This document shows, one piece after another, positions 27,682-36,513 of a stretch of DNA of 64,000 bases (positions within the stretch are counted from its first letter, which is position 1; the number at the start of each line of letters is the position of its first letter). The stretch covers positions 186,001-250,000 of the forward strand of contig NZ_JAOQJK010000004.1 of the NCBI RefSeq assembly GCF_025567045.1, written 5' to 3'. The position numbers and the translations under genes were made by a program. The notes below the pieces were generated by a model, which was given only the letters and a program-made list of their open reading frames with translations, had not been told where the DNA came from and ran no database searches. The DNA comes from Barnesiella propionica. Lineage in GTDB: Bacteria > Bacteroidota > Bacteroidia > Bacteroidales > Barnesiellaceae.

Positions 27682-28855
27682 GAAATTGCACCGCCAGATG
27701 TGACAAGATATCTGTTCCTGTCGTCAGGGCGGCTTCATCTATCAGAAAGGTGGATGTATGTTGTCCTCCGCAATTCGGATTGCCGGTTCCTTGAATTCCT
27801 AACCTGAAATAAGCGGAAGGGATAATGGCCGAGAAAAAGCCGAAGTCGTCTGCTGTCATTCTGGGTTCCATGGGCAGTATATGTTCTTTACCGAGTAATT
27901 TTTCTGCGTATGTGCGAACCGACCGGGTAATTTCAGGATCGTTATAGACACAGGGATATCCGTCGTTCATTATGATTTCGCTTTTACATCCGAAAGCTTC
28001 TGCCGTATGCATTATGACTTCTTTTAATAAAGATTTGAGACGTTTCCTCTCGGATTCATTCATGCAACGGAGCGAACCGGATATCTGCACTTCATCCGGA
28101 ATTACATTTGTCGCACCGTCGGCAATGAATCTTCCCACCGATAATAGTGACGGAATGAACGGGTTCCTGTTTTTGGCAATGGCCAGATGCATTCCCTGTA
28201 ATGTTTGAGCTGCAGCTAATACGGTATCATTGATACGGTGTTGAAGGGCTCCGTGTCCTCCCTGTCCTGATATTTTTATGTGTATTTCATCGGCGGAGGC
28301 CATGATATATCCTTCGTTAATGGCTATTGAGCCGCAAGGAATGTCGGCATTGCAATGCATTGCCAGCATGACATCCGGAAGAGTTTTCCCGAATAATCCG
28401 TCTTTCAGCATCAAATATGCTCCTCCCGGATCTTTTTCTTCGGCTGCTTGGAATACGCAAAGTAGCGTACCTTCGAATAAAGCTTTTATTCGGTTCAATG
28501 ACAGTGCACATCCTATCAGGCAGGCCATATGTGCATCGTGTCCGCAAGCGTGCATAACATGGGGTATTTTGGAGCGGTATTCTATTTCATTTTGTTCTTG
28601 TATGGGGAGCGCGTCCATATCGGCCCGTATCGCTATGGTTCTTTTTTGAGGATTTTTCCCTTCTATGGAAGCTACGATACCGTACCCGCCAATATGACTG
28701 CGGTAAGGGATATTATTCTTATCAAGAACAGAACATATATAAGAGGCTGTTTTTACCTCTTCGAAAGATAGTTCAGGATACTGGTGTAAGTCCCTGTAAC
28801 AATTTATAACGGTATTTCTTAATTCCTTATGTATGTCCGGTATAATTCTTTCCAT
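27668..28855 (-). CDS. M20 family amidohydrolase (HipO/AbgB-like)
   Basis: A 395-residue metal-dependent amidohydrolase of family M20D, the group of hippurate hydrolase, N-acyl amino acid amidohydrolases and p-aminobenzoyl-glutamate hydrolases. The N-terminal RDLHQYPELSFEE, the metal-ligand motif HACGHDAHMA (Cys and His), the glutamate pair in FQAAEEKDPGGA, AMHCNAD and the C-terminal DDFGFF segment are present. It has no signal peptide and is therefore cytoplasmic. A minus-strand TACATTTG (complement of 28876-28883) lies 21 bases upstream of the start. The exact acyl-amino-acid substrate cannot be given. Confidence 0.93.
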   Translation of the reverse strand: MERIIPDIHKELRNTVINCYRDLHQYPELSFEEVKTASYICSVLDKNNIPYRSHIGGYGIVASIEGKNPQKRTIAIRADMDALPIQEQNEIEYRSKIPHVMHACGHDAHMACLIGCALSLNRIKALFEGTLLCVFQAAEEKDPGGAYLMLKDGLFGKTLPDVMLAMHCNADIPCGSIAINEGYIMASADEIHIKISGQGGHGALQHRINDTVLAAAQTLQGMHLAIAKNRNPFIPSLLSVGRFIADGATNVIPDEVQISGSLRCMNESERKRLKSLLKEVIMHTAEAFGCKSEIIMNDGYPCVYNDPEITRSVRTYAEKLLGKEHILPMEPRMTADDFGFFSAIIPSAYFRLGIQGTGNPNCGGQHTSTFLIDEAALTTGTDILSHLAVQFLNRE

Positions 28856-29019
28856 GATTCTTCGTTATTTTATTACAAATGTATATAAAACGGCTTTGTT
28901 TTTTGTACGTTTTTATATAAAAAAAGTGTTTGTGGATTCAAACTGATATGTAAAATGTTAAAAACGAAATTTAATATATTAAAAAATAGAAGAACAGATA
29001 TAATTGATTTGTTTTGTAT

Positions 29020-29027
29020 TATATTTG
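29020..29027 (+). promoter_or_regulatory. Candidate -7 element of the znu genes
   Basis: TATATTTG matches TAnnTTTG. Transcription would start near 29033, 47 bases before the znuA start. It also shows that an apparent longer reading frame beginning at 29014 cannot be the true start. Confidence 0.5.
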
Positions 29028-29079
29028 TAAAAAAATAAGTGCTGTGCAAGCACCCTTGAAACGAAGAAGTTCTATTGTA

Positions 29080-29949
29080 ATGAGGTTAAGAATTTTATTT
29101 ATTCTTATATTGGCGTTGGCTGTCACGGCGGTTTCCTGTTCATTGAAAAATGAGGAGAAGAAAATTGTCACAGTGACTATTCAGCCTCAAAAGTATTTTG
29201 CCGAAAAGATAGCCGGTGATCGGTTCGAAATAAATTGTATTGTTCCTGTCGGGAGTAATCCGGAAGCGTATGATCCTTCTCCATCTCACTTGGTGCATTT
29301 AGGAAAAAGCGTTGCCTATTTTAAGATCGGCTATATAGGTTTCGAGTTGGCCTGGATGGATAAACTTATCCAGAATAATCCGAACATGAAAATATATGAT
29401 AATTCTAAGGGCATATCCTATCTGGAAGGCACTCATATGCATGCTGATACGCCGAATGATATGCACGACGATATAGATCCTCATATATGGAGTTCTCCCA
29501 AGATGGCTTATAAGATAGCCGAAAATATGTATGAGGCATTTGTGGAACTTGATCCGGCTCATAAAAAAGAATATACCAGAAATTATGAAAATCTTGTTTC
29601 TGAAATAAGCAAGGTTGAATCCGAAATTACAGCACGTCTTTTGCCGGTGCAAGGTACGATGTTCGCTATCTACCATCCGTCATTGAGTTATCTGGCTGCC
29701 GATTATAAGCTGCAACAGTTGAGTATTGAAACCAATGGAAAGGAACCGTCTGCCTTATATATGAAAAAGGCTATAGATATAGCTCGCAAGAATAATGTCA
29801 AGGTCATCTTTATCCAGAAAGAATTCGATATGAAACAAGCGAAGACTTTTGCTTCGGAAATAGGGGCAAAGATCGTTGTGATAGATCCCTTGAATTATCA
29901 TTGGGGAGAAGAGTTAATACATATAGCAGATGCTCTCGGAAAAGAATAA
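29080..29949 (+). CDS. znuA: Zinc ABC transporter substrate-binding lipoprotein
   Basis: A 289-residue cluster A-I metal-binding protein. The ATG at 29080 opens a lipoprotein signal (MRLRILFILILALAVTAVSC) with the lipidated cysteine at residue 20; the first residues after it (SLKNEEKK) are charged. ZnuA features include VTIQPQKYFAEKIAGD, GSNPEAYDPSPSHL, a short histidine-rich loop (THMHADTPNDMHDDIDPHIW), FAIYHPSLSYLAADY and IFIQKEFD. It captures zinc or manganese in the periplasm and delivers it to an inner-membrane permease. It overlaps the ATPase gene by 20 bases. No permease gene follows, which is unusual. Confidence 0.9.
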   Translation: MRLRILFILILALAVTAVSCSLKNEEKKIVTVTIQPQKYFAEKIAGDRFEINCIVPVGSNPEAYDPSPSHLVHLGKSVAYFKIGYIGFELAWMDKLIQNNPNMKIYDNSKGISYLEGTHMHADTPNDMHDDIDPHIWSSPKMAYKIAENMYEAFVELDPAHKKEYTRNYENLVSEISKVESEITARLLPVQGTMFAIYHPSLSYLAADYKLQQLSIETNGKEPSALYMKKAIDIARKNNVKVIFIQKEFDMKQAKTFASEIGAKIVVIDPLNYHWGEELIHIADALGKE

Positions 29950-30601
29950 ACTGATAGAAGTCGCGCACGTATCACTTAGATATGATCTTCAACCGATTCT
30001 TACAGATATAAATCTGGACATTAATCGGGGTGATTTCATGGTAATTACCGGTCCCAACGGGGGTGGTAAAACTTCTTTGTTGCGTATTATTCTGGGGCTA
30101 TTGAATCCTACAAAAGGAACGGTACGTTTTTTTGATGATGGAAAAGCTGTACATAAACTGAATATGGGATATTTGCCTCAAAAGAATATGATAGACAGCC
30201 GTTTTCCTATTACGGTGTCGGAGGTGATATTGTCGGGGCTTATCAATGAAAAACCTTTTTTGCGAGATTTTTCCCGGGAACAGAAAGAGCAGTCTGAACA
30301 TATTATGGAATTAATGGGTGTAAATGAACTTCGGGACAGGTCGATAGGACAACTCTCGGGCGGACAGTTACAACGTACTTTACTGGGACGTGCCATCATT
30401 TCCGGTCCCGGTGTCCTGGTGCTTGACGAGCCTTCTTCTTATGTAGATAAGAAATTTGAAAACCATATGTATAAACTTTTGGCTGACCTGTCACAGAAAA
30501 CAACGATCCTGCTCGTTTCTCATGAATTATCCAAAGTAACTTCAATCGCAAATCGTACTGTTTATATAGATAAGACGTTACGGGAAGAATTTGATATTTA
30601 A
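29930..30601 (+). CDS. znuC: Metal ABC transporter ATP-binding protein
   Basis: A 223-residue ABC ATPase with Walker A GPNGGGKTS, Q-loop YLPQKN, signature LSGGQLQRT, Walker B VLVLDEPSS and the switch histidine in LLVSHELS. GLLNPTKGTVRFF and the DSRFPITVSEVILSGL region resemble manganese/zinc-type ATPases. The ATG at 29930 overlaps the end of znuA by 20 bases, indicating translational coupling. The membrane subunit (znuB) normally found next to it is missing from this window, so the partner must be encoded elsewhere or the pair uses an unrelated permease. Confidence 0.93.
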   Translation: MLSEKNKLIEVAHVSLRYDLQPILTDINLDINRGDFMVITGPNGGGKTSLLRIILGLLNPTKGTVRFFDDGKAVHKLNMGYLPQKNMIDSRFPITVSEVILSGLINEKPFLRDFSREQKEQSEHIMELMGVNELRDRSIGQLSGGQLQRTLLGRAIISGPGVLVLDEPSSYVDKKFENHMYKLLADLSQKTTILLVSHELSKVTSIANRTVYIDKTLREEFDI

Positions 30602-30657
30602 GAAATAATCGTTACCGGTAATTCTTATTTATGCTTGTCATTCATTTTTATGCTTTT

Positions 30658-31224
30658 ATGAAAAACACAATTCTGATTATTGTTTTATTATTTAGCATTT
30701 ATCCTTCTTTTTCTCAAGTCAATGACTCTATCTCTACGGTGTCGGGACATTCCATTCAAGTCGCCCCGATAGGGATACGGTATAATTATGAGCAGGCGTT
30801 TGGACAAAAGTTTTCTTTGAATTATACAGCGAGTCTCGAATATAGTGTTTTCCCTGTTTTTGTTTTTGATCTTTGGCATGCTAATATTTGTTTTGATTTT
30901 GAATATTCATTAAATCCAGTATTACAGATAGAACCGCGCTATTATTTTAATTTGAATAAACGTGCTGCAAAAGGGAAAAATACCTACCTGAATTCGGGCG
31001 GTTTTCTTGCATTGTCATGTACTTTCTTTTTACTTCCTTTATCTTATAATACCGATAAGCCTTTATCCGGTTTTTTTATTACGCCCTATTGGGGCGTGAA
31101 GCGGGTATGGTATAAACATTTTTTATTCGAGTTCGGGGCAGGATTGAATTTTTTTAAATTCTTTTCTTGGAAACAAGTTGGTATTTTTCCTTATTTGAAC
31201 TATAAATTAGGATATCAGTTTTAG
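30658..31224 (+). CDS. Predicted outer-membrane protein, unknown function
   Basis: A 188-residue protein. The ATG at 30658 gives a signal peptide (MKNTILIIVLLFSIYPSFSQ), whereas the ATG at 30631 puts nine residues in front of it. The mature part consists of alternating hydrophobic strands rich in Phe and Tyr (FSLNYTASLEYSVFPVFVF, IEPRYYFNLNKR, FFITPYWGVKRVWYKHF, FEFGAGLNFF) and ends YLNYKLGYQF, with a terminal aromatic typical of outer-membrane barrels. I do not recognise the family. It begins 56 bases after znuC on the same strand, so it may belong to the metal-uptake operon. Confidence 0.75.
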   Translation: MKNTILIIVLLFSIYPSFSQVNDSISTVSGHSIQVAPIGIRYNYEQAFGQKFSLNYTASLEYSVFPVFVFDLWHANICFDFEYSLNPVLQIEPRYYFNLNKRAAKGKNTYLNSGGFLALSCTFFLLPLSYNTDKPLSGFFITPYWGVKRVWYKHFLFEFGAGLNFFKFFSWKQVGIFPYLNYKLGYQF

Positions 31225-31257
31225 GCAGATTTTTATTCTTTCGCAAGCATCGGCTGC

Positions 31258-32367
31258 TCATACAGGCCGGTAAACTCCTCCCGGGAAAGTGCGTATCAGA
31301 TTTTTGAATTCCAGTTCTATGAGATTCGACAATACTTGCGATGCAGTCATCTCGAGCATGACGGTCAGTTGATTTATTTGTGCTTCCCCTTGTTGCCGTA
31401 GTACGTTTAGGATAAGGTTCTCCTCGTCGTTCAGTTCTTGGAATAATGACGGCTGTATCGTTTCTTTTGCCGGTAAGCTCCAACGCATGGATTCAATGAG
31501 ATCACGGGCGGAGGTAATAAGTGCTGCTTTGTTTTGGTGGATGAGCCGGTTACATCCTTGAGACCAGGTATCGCCCGTCCTTCCGGGTAAAGCAAAAACA
31601 TCCCTGTGATAGCTTTCGGCAATTCCTGCTGTAATAAGAGCTCCTCCTTTTTCTCCCGATTCTATAACGACGACGGCATCACACATTCCGGCAACAATCC
31701 GGTTGCGGGCGACAAAGTTCCCTTTATTAATAGATTGTGTGGAAGGATATTCTGTAATCAGACCTCCCTGATGCAGCATTTCTATCGCTGTATGCCGGTG
31801 GTTGGAAGGGTACACCTGGTTCAATCCGTGAGCCAATACACCTACGGTTTGCAGATTGTTTTTCAGGGCGGCTCTGTGTGCGCAGATATCTATACCATAA
31901 GCCAGGCCGCTAATGATGAGTAAATCGGGATAACAATAGGACAGGTCCTTGATTAATTCCTCGCAGAATCCCTTTCCGTAGGCTGTAGCATGTCTGGTCC
32001 CTACAATACTCAGAATTTTTTTTGCATTTATATTGCCGTTTCCGAAGTAATAAAGCAGAAGCGGGGCGTCGGTGCAATCCAACAGGCGTGCCGGATAATT
32101 ATCTTGCGTGAAGAATAACGCGGAGACATGTTTCTTTTCCAAGAAAGCCAATTCGTTTTTAGCTATACGTAATGCTTCTTTACGATTTTCTCCGGAAATT
32201 ATTTTTCCGTTCCATCCGGTAATTTCTTTTATTTCTTTATCCGGTAATGTGAAGAATGATTCCAGATTTCCGGTTGTTTCCATCCATTGGCGTGCGAGCA
32301 GAATATTCATTCCTTTGACGCGGGAAAATGCTATTTGGTAACAGAGATTATCGGAGTCCTGTTTCAT
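31258..32367 (-). CDS. dprA: DNA-processing protein DprA
   Basis: A 369-residue Rossmann-fold protein that loads RecA onto incoming single-stranded DNA during transformation. The core is clear: SIVGTRHATAYG, GLAYGIDICAHRAAL, VGVLAHGLNQVYPSNH, GGLITEYPS, NKGNFVARNRIVAGMCDAVV and GALITAG. A helix-hairpin-helix-like N-terminus and a C-terminal winged-helix domain (EENLILNVLRQQGEAQINQL) complete the long form. It lies 18 bases downstream of the thioesterase gene on the same strand and is probably co-transcribed. Most Bacteroidota carry dprA whether or not transformation is known, so competence should not be inferred. Confidence 0.96.
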   Translation of the reverse strand: MKQDSDNLCYQIAFSRVKGMNILLARQWMETTGNLESFFTLPDKEIKEITGWNGKIISGENRKEALRIAKNELAFLEKKHVSALFFTQDNYPARLLDCTDAPLLLYYFGNGNINAKKILSIVGTRHATAYGKGFCEELIKDLSYCYPDLLIISGLAYGIDICAHRAALKNNLQTVGVLAHGLNQVYPSNHRHTAIEMLHQGGLITEYPSTQSINKGNFVARNRIVAGMCDAVVVIESGEKGGALITAGIAESYHRDVFALPGRTGDTWSQGCNRLIHQNKAALITSARDLIESMRWSLPAKETIQPSLFQELNDEENLILNVLRQQGEAQINQLTVMLEMTASQVLSNLIELEFKNLIRTFPGGVYRPV

Positions 32368-32385
32368 TGTGAAGGAAAATATAAT

Positions 32386-32793
32386 TTACAGGTATTTTTC
32401 GAATATAGGGAGGAATTCTTCTCCTCTGGTTATACGTCCATTGCTTGTACAAACCGTTTCTACGACAGCTCTGACACAAAGCTGGCCGTTTTCTGTCTTG
32501 TAAATATCCTGATAAAATATATATTTTACACCTTCTCGTTTCATGTACAGTTTACTGGAAAATATATCCTGGCTTTTCAGTGGCGTTTTATAATTGATTT
32601 CGATACGGCTTACAACGGGGTCTATTCCTTTTTCATGCATTTCGGTAAAAGAGGCTCCGGTAGAAAGCAGGAACTCATGGCGCGTATGTTCCAGATAATG
32701 CTGGTAGTTGGCGTTGTTTACGATTCCCTGCATATCACACTCATAATCCCTGACTTTCATTTCCAATTCGAAAATATATTCCGGCATCTTCAT
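32386..32793 (-). CDS. Acyl-CoA thioesterase (YbgC/4-hydroxybenzoyl-CoA thioesterase family)
   Basis: A 135-residue hot-dog-fold thioesterase. The signature DYECDMQGIVNNANYQHYLE contains the catalytic aspartate of the family in the first turn (D-x-Q-G-I-V-N/H-x-x-x-Y). The rest (INYKTPLKSQDIFSSKLYM, GVKYIFYQDIYK) is typical. It would hydrolyse acyl-CoA or acyl-carrier thioesters in the cytoplasm. The substrate is unknown. A minus-strand TATTTTTG lies at 32819-32826 (plus-strand CAAAAATA), 26 bases upstream. dprA follows 18 bases after the stop. Confidence 0.92.
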   Translation of the reverse strand: MKMPEYIFELEMKVRDYECDMQGIVNNANYQHYLEHTRHEFLLSTGASFTEMHEKGIDPVVSRIEINYKTPLKSQDIFSSKLYMKREGVKYIFYQDIYKTENGQLCVRAVVETVCTSNGRITRGEEFLPIFEKYL

Positions 32794-33152
32794 TTAGTTT
32801 TATTCATTTATTGTTCGGCAAAAATAAAATAAAAAATGGGAGTATGAGCAGAATCGCGGGAGAAAGCTGTAAATAGTTACTTAAATGATTTGGAGGGGGC
32901 TCGATTGTAACAGTCCGGCATAAACTGTTCCGGGGTTAAACGATGCAGGAGTTTTTTATTGTCGAGGCGTTCTTTTCCTTATTGTCGAAAGAAGTTATTG
33001 GAAAGGTTTGTAATAAATTTTTAACCACGGCAATAGGATAAATAAATATTCCTATAAATTTCGGTTAGGCGCAATGTCGTTTCTGTCTGCTATGAGTTGC
33101 CGTTTATATTCTATTCTGTTATCTTTGAAAAATGTAATAAATATAATTGGGA
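32794..33152. other. Divergent intergenic region
   Basis: 359 bases between the minus-strand thioesterase and the plus-strand Ntn hydrolase. It contains candidate promoters for both (32819-32826 minus; 33097-33127 plus), a small AACAGT/ACTGTT hairpin and two copies of TTATTGTCGA. No gene is supported. Confidence 0.6.
33097..33127 (+). promoter_or_regulatory. Promoter of the secreted Ntn hydrolase gene
   Basis: TTG (33097-33099) and TATCTTTG (33120-33127) are separated by 20 bases, matching the Bacteroidetes -33/-7 arrangement. Transcription would start near 33134, about 20 bases before the ATG. Confidence 0.65.
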
Positions 33153-34352
33153 ATGATAAAGAGGAATATTATATTTTTGTTTTATTTCTTTTCCGTGTTA
33201 GAGTCTTTCGCTTGTACATCGGCTGTAATTTCAGGAAGAGTAACGGAAAACGGACGTCCATTGTTGTGGAAACACAGGGATACATCTGCGGAACAAAATG
33301 TCGTGGTACGGTTTTCAGCCAGTGAAAATTCTTATGCTTTTGTGGGGCTTGTGGACAGCCGCGACACAAAAGATACTGCCGTATGGGCAGGTTATAACAG
33401 TGAGGGTTTTGCTGTGATGAATACCGCTTCGTATAATCTTAAAAACGATACTTTTGCTATTGTCGACAAAGAAGGCGTGTTGATGAAAGAAGCCCTCGGT
33501 AAATGCCGAACGGTAAAGGATTTTTCTTTGTTTCTCGAAAACTATCCGTCGGTAAGGGGGGTCGAGGCGAATTTCGGGGTTATAGATGCCCATGGCGGGG
33601 CAGCTTATTTCGAAGTAAGCAATAGTGAGATATTCCGGTTCGATGTAAAAGATTCACCGGAGGGTTATCTGATTCGTTCCAATTATTCGATGGCAGGCCG
33701 TAAAGATGAAGGACTGGGATATATAAGATATGAGAACGCACAGTACCTTTTATCTCCTGTAGCAGTTAAAAAGGGATTGACTCCGGAATATATCACAGGG
33801 CATGTTTCCCGTTCGTTCTATCATTCCTTGCTCGGTAAAGATATGTCCCGGACGGGGGATAATTGGGTGGTAGACCAGGATTTTATCCCGCGTCGATCGA
33901 GTTCTGCTTCGGTAGTTGTCGAAGGTGTGAATGAGGGTGAAAATTTACAAATGGTAACGATGTGGACACTATTAGGTTATCCTCCCTGTTCGGTCGTTAT
34001 GCCTGTCTGGCTTTCTGCTCCCGAAGGTGTACCTTTTTTGCTTTCACGGGATAGTACTGGTGTGTCGTCATTTTGTAACAGAGTTGTCGGTTTGAAACAT
34101 CAGGTTTTTCCTTTAAAACGAGGGAACGGAAAATATTATATAAACATGGAGTTATTGTTCGGTCACCGCTCCCTGGGGATTGTTCCGCAACTTATTTCTT
34201 TGGAAGAATATGTTTACAGGGAAAGCCGGATATTCATGCGTGAAGCAGAAAAGAATGGCGGTTTTTCCGGACTTAATGTATCGTTCTTTATGGACCGTAT
34301 TTCTCAAAAGATTTTGGCTGCGTACGACAGGCTTGAAATCTCTGTTGAATAG
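33153..34352 (+). CDS. Secreted Ntn hydrolase (C45/choloylglycine-hydrolase-like)
   Basis: A 399-residue protein starting at the ATG at 33153. The first 20 residues are a signal peptide (MIKRNIIFLFYFFSVLESFA). Cleavage after Ala20 would expose Cys21 (ACTSAVISG), the expected N-terminal nucleophile of this hydrolase clan. WKHRDTS, with the conserved arginine and aspartate, follows. GYNSEGFAVMNTASYNL, NFGVIDAHGGAAYFEVSN and RSNYSMAG fit acyltransferase/amide hydrolases such as acyl-CoA:6-APA acyltransferase and bile-salt-hydrolase relatives. It would cleave a linear amide outside the cytoplasm. Which amide is unknown; bile salt hydrolysis should not be assumed. Confidence 0.82.
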   Translation: MIKRNIIFLFYFFSVLESFACTSAVISGRVTENGRPLLWKHRDTSAEQNVVVRFSASENSYAFVGLVDSRDTKDTAVWAGYNSEGFAVMNTASYNLKNDTFAIVDKEGVLMKEALGKCRTVKDFSLFLENYPSVRGVEANFGVIDAHGGAAYFEVSNSEIFRFDVKDSPEGYLIRSNYSMAGRKDEGLGYIRYENAQYLLSPVAVKKGLTPEYITGHVSRSFYHSLLGKDMSRTGDNWVVDQDFIPRRSSSASVVVEGVNEGENLQMVTMWTLLGYPPCSVVMPVWLSAPEGVPFLLSRDSTGVSSFCNRVVGLKHQVFPLKRGNGKYYINMELLFGHRSLGIVPQLISLEEYVYRESRIFMREAEKNGGFSGLNVSFFMDRISQKILAAYDRLEISVE

Positions 34353-34443
34353 AAAACTTATTCTGTAGATTGTACTTTTAGAGTGGAGTTATATAAGTCT
34401 GTTTAAACCGGAGCGGGGAAAGATCTTTTGTTTTAAAAAGGAG

Positions 34444-34475
34444 CCCTCATAGCGTTGCCGTTATGAGGGATGTAT
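34444..34475. terminator. Bidirectional terminator hairpin
   Basis: CCCTCATAGCG (34444-34454) pairs with CGTTATGAGGG (34459-34469), 11 bp with one G-U, around TTGC. A T-rich stretch follows on the plus strand and CTCCTTTTT follows on the minus strand. It lies between the ends of two convergent genes. Confidence 0.75.
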
Positions 34476-34494
34476 ATTTTTAATAAGACTGATA

Positions 34495-36480
34495 TCAATC
34501 CAGAAGAGGGGCTATCCTGTCGATCAGTTCGTTTCCTAATTCGGTTTTTATCCGTATATGCTCGCTTACCATACAAACGAAAGGATCTTTCTCAAATGCG
34601 CCGCGAACCTGCTCGAAGTCATATTCACGTTGTTTGCTGTTACCGTCTGCTCCGAAACCTGTCTTGCTTACCAGTGAATATTCTTTGTGTGCGTCTTCAT
34701 AAAGCATTTTATCCAGGGTAACTACAGCGTCTTTCCATTGGCGAACGATGTCTGTAATATCTTTTGCCGTGATTTCTTCAACAGATATTCCATACCATCG
34801 GGGTATCAGGTCGCAGACCCATGTCCATTCCATATCGTAATAGTCCTTATGCCAGCGGGAAAAAGATTCTTCAATAAGCGACAGGTCATTTACAAGGCCG
34901 TCTTCTATAGATTCTGCTAATTGTGAAACCAGTTGTTTCGGAGTGATAAGACCTGAGAGATCAACCCATTCTCCCAGCCCGTAAGGATGTGTGGGCTGCA
35001 GTCTTAGCCGTATTTCTTCGTTATTGCTGAAGCGGATGTTTTCAAGACGTTTAATGATAGAGTTCCCCATGAATTTATTGATAGCGAGCGTATAAAACTG
35101 TATGCCTTTGACCAATGATGAATTGCGTATGATCGTACTCTGGTAACTGTAGCTTTCTGAAGTTTCTCCTGAGGTATTCTGTAACTCTCTTAACGTATCT
35201 ATCCCGTTCAACATTTTTTGTATGGTAAATGGGCTGAGCAGATTAAAATTGATATTATCCAGTTTTTCGGGATCTTTTCGTTTGTCTCGTTTCGGCCATT
35301 TTTGAGCGTCTCTTATCGTACCTACACTTCTTAAATTCACGCCGGGTACCAGAAATGACTTGTTTCTTTTTTCGATGAGATAGGAGAACGGTAGATTAGA
35401 GGTATCGGGATGGGTTACATGCCGTCCCATAACAAGAGAAAAAGCTCCTATTCTTGCCGGCCAGAGAATATAAGAGTCGCTGGTGGTTTTTGATCCTCGT
35501 TCGGCGATACCTTGATGTATAGGCCCGAGTTTATACATGTGGTTGCTTTGGTTAGAGCCGCTTCCGGCATTCAGGAAAGAGAACATCCCGGCGATGAGCA
35601 AACTGGATTTATGCATAGATACGGTGTAGGGGCCTGCGAATATCGCGCATGCTTCACCGTTTTCTCCCTGGCAATTACTAAAGAATAGGGAGTCGTGCGC
35701 CGAAAACAGATGGCTCAGGTTGCATGCCTGACCTATAAAGCACCGTGACAGGACTACACCGTCGCTTACATGGGCGCCGGAGCTGATAATGAAATTTTCG
35801 GCCATTACATTGTGTCCGATATGTACCGGTGCATGTTCGTTACTGTTAATACTTCCGTTTTCTAACCGGGAAGCACCGTCAATGTAGCAATTATCGCCGA
35901 TAAACATATTTTTAATAGTTCCGGTATTCAGAATAAATACTCCTTTTCCTATTTTTCCGGTAGCTGATTTTATATTTTCGGTATATTGGTTTATGTGGAA
36001 TCTCAGCTTATTTATAAGTTCGGGACGGTGGCGGTACATAGCTATTATGTAAGCTGTATGAGCCGAAAGTTTATTGTATATTGGGACTTCCCGCCCGCCT
36101 GTCTCGTTCAGCACGGAAACTTCGGTCCCGTTTCCGAAAGAGCTTATTCCCTCGACAAGTATATTGTTCACGTTCTGGATAAAACATTCGTCTCCGATGT
36201 CGTAATTGGCGATGTAGTTGGGGATATTTTCTATCAGTACATTATCGCCGAGTGTACAGTTATGTAATGTGACATGGCGCAGGCCCGCCTGCTTTTTCAG
36301 ACCACCGGGCAAGGTGAAATTTTTATCAAAACGGCCTAAGCGTATTTTCCCCGAGAAACGGGTGTGGAAGATGTTTCCGGCCGTGAAGCCGTCCGATACG
36401 GTGATGTTGTTCCAGTCGTCGGCCAGGCACGATTGGTTTTGCAATTGTTTTATTTCTCCTGAAGTGAGTTTACGATCCAT
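34495..36480 (-). CDS. DUF4954 family protein, left-handed beta-helix type
   Basis: A 661-residue cytoplasmic protein with no signal peptide. The central region (about residues 60-330) is made of hexapeptide-like turns (LRHVTLHNCTLGDNVLIENI, TIKNMFIGDNCYIDGASRLE, PVHIGHNVMAENFIISSGAH, VSDGVVLSRCFIGQACNLS), the left-handed beta-helix seen in sugar acyl- and nucleotidyl-transferases. The C-terminal 250 residues are helical. The overall sequence fits the DUF4954 family of Bacteroidota. Its reaction is unknown. It begins 33 bases after hflX on the same strand and is likely its operon partner. I assign the family with moderate certainty from memory. Confidence 0.75.
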   Translation of the reverse strand: MDRKLTSGEIKQLQNQSCLADDWNNITVSDGFTAGNIFHTRFSGKIRLGRFDKNFTLPGGLKKQAGLRHVTLHNCTLGDNVLIENIPNYIANYDIGDECFIQNVNNILVEGISSFGNGTEVSVLNETGGREVPIYNKLSAHTAYIIAMYRHRPELINKLRFHINQYTENIKSATGKIGKGVFILNTGTIKNMFIGDNCYIDGASRLENGSINSNEHAPVHIGHNVMAENFIISSGAHVSDGVVLSRCFIGQACNLSHLFSAHDSLFFSNCQGENGEACAIFAGPYTVSMHKSSLLIAGMFSFLNAGSGSNQSNHMYKLGPIHQGIAERGSKTTSDSYILWPARIGAFSLVMGRHVTHPDTSNLPFSYLIEKRNKSFLVPGVNLRSVGTIRDAQKWPKRDKRKDPEKLDNINFNLLSPFTIQKMLNGIDTLRELQNTSGETSESYSYQSTIIRNSSLVKGIQFYTLAINKFMGNSIIKRLENIRFSNNEEIRLRLQPTHPYGLGEWVDLSGLITPKQLVSQLAESIEDGLVNDLSLIEESFSRWHKDYYDMEWTWVCDLIPRWYGISVEEITAKDITDIVRQWKDAVVTLDKMLYEDAHKEYSLVSKTGFGADGNSKQREYDFEQVRGAFEKDPFVCMVSEHIRIKTELGNELIDRIAPLLD

Positions 36481-36513
36481 AATATATATATCAATTAATC
36501 AATGTCGTTTTTT

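Noticed and set aside
29014..29079. Upstream start of znuA
   Set aside because: It overlaps the predicted -7 element, and the extension would destroy the lipoprotein signal.
28981..29080. Zur or other metal-regulator box upstream of znuA
   Set aside because: The region is AT-rich with several loose palindromes, none convincing enough to call.
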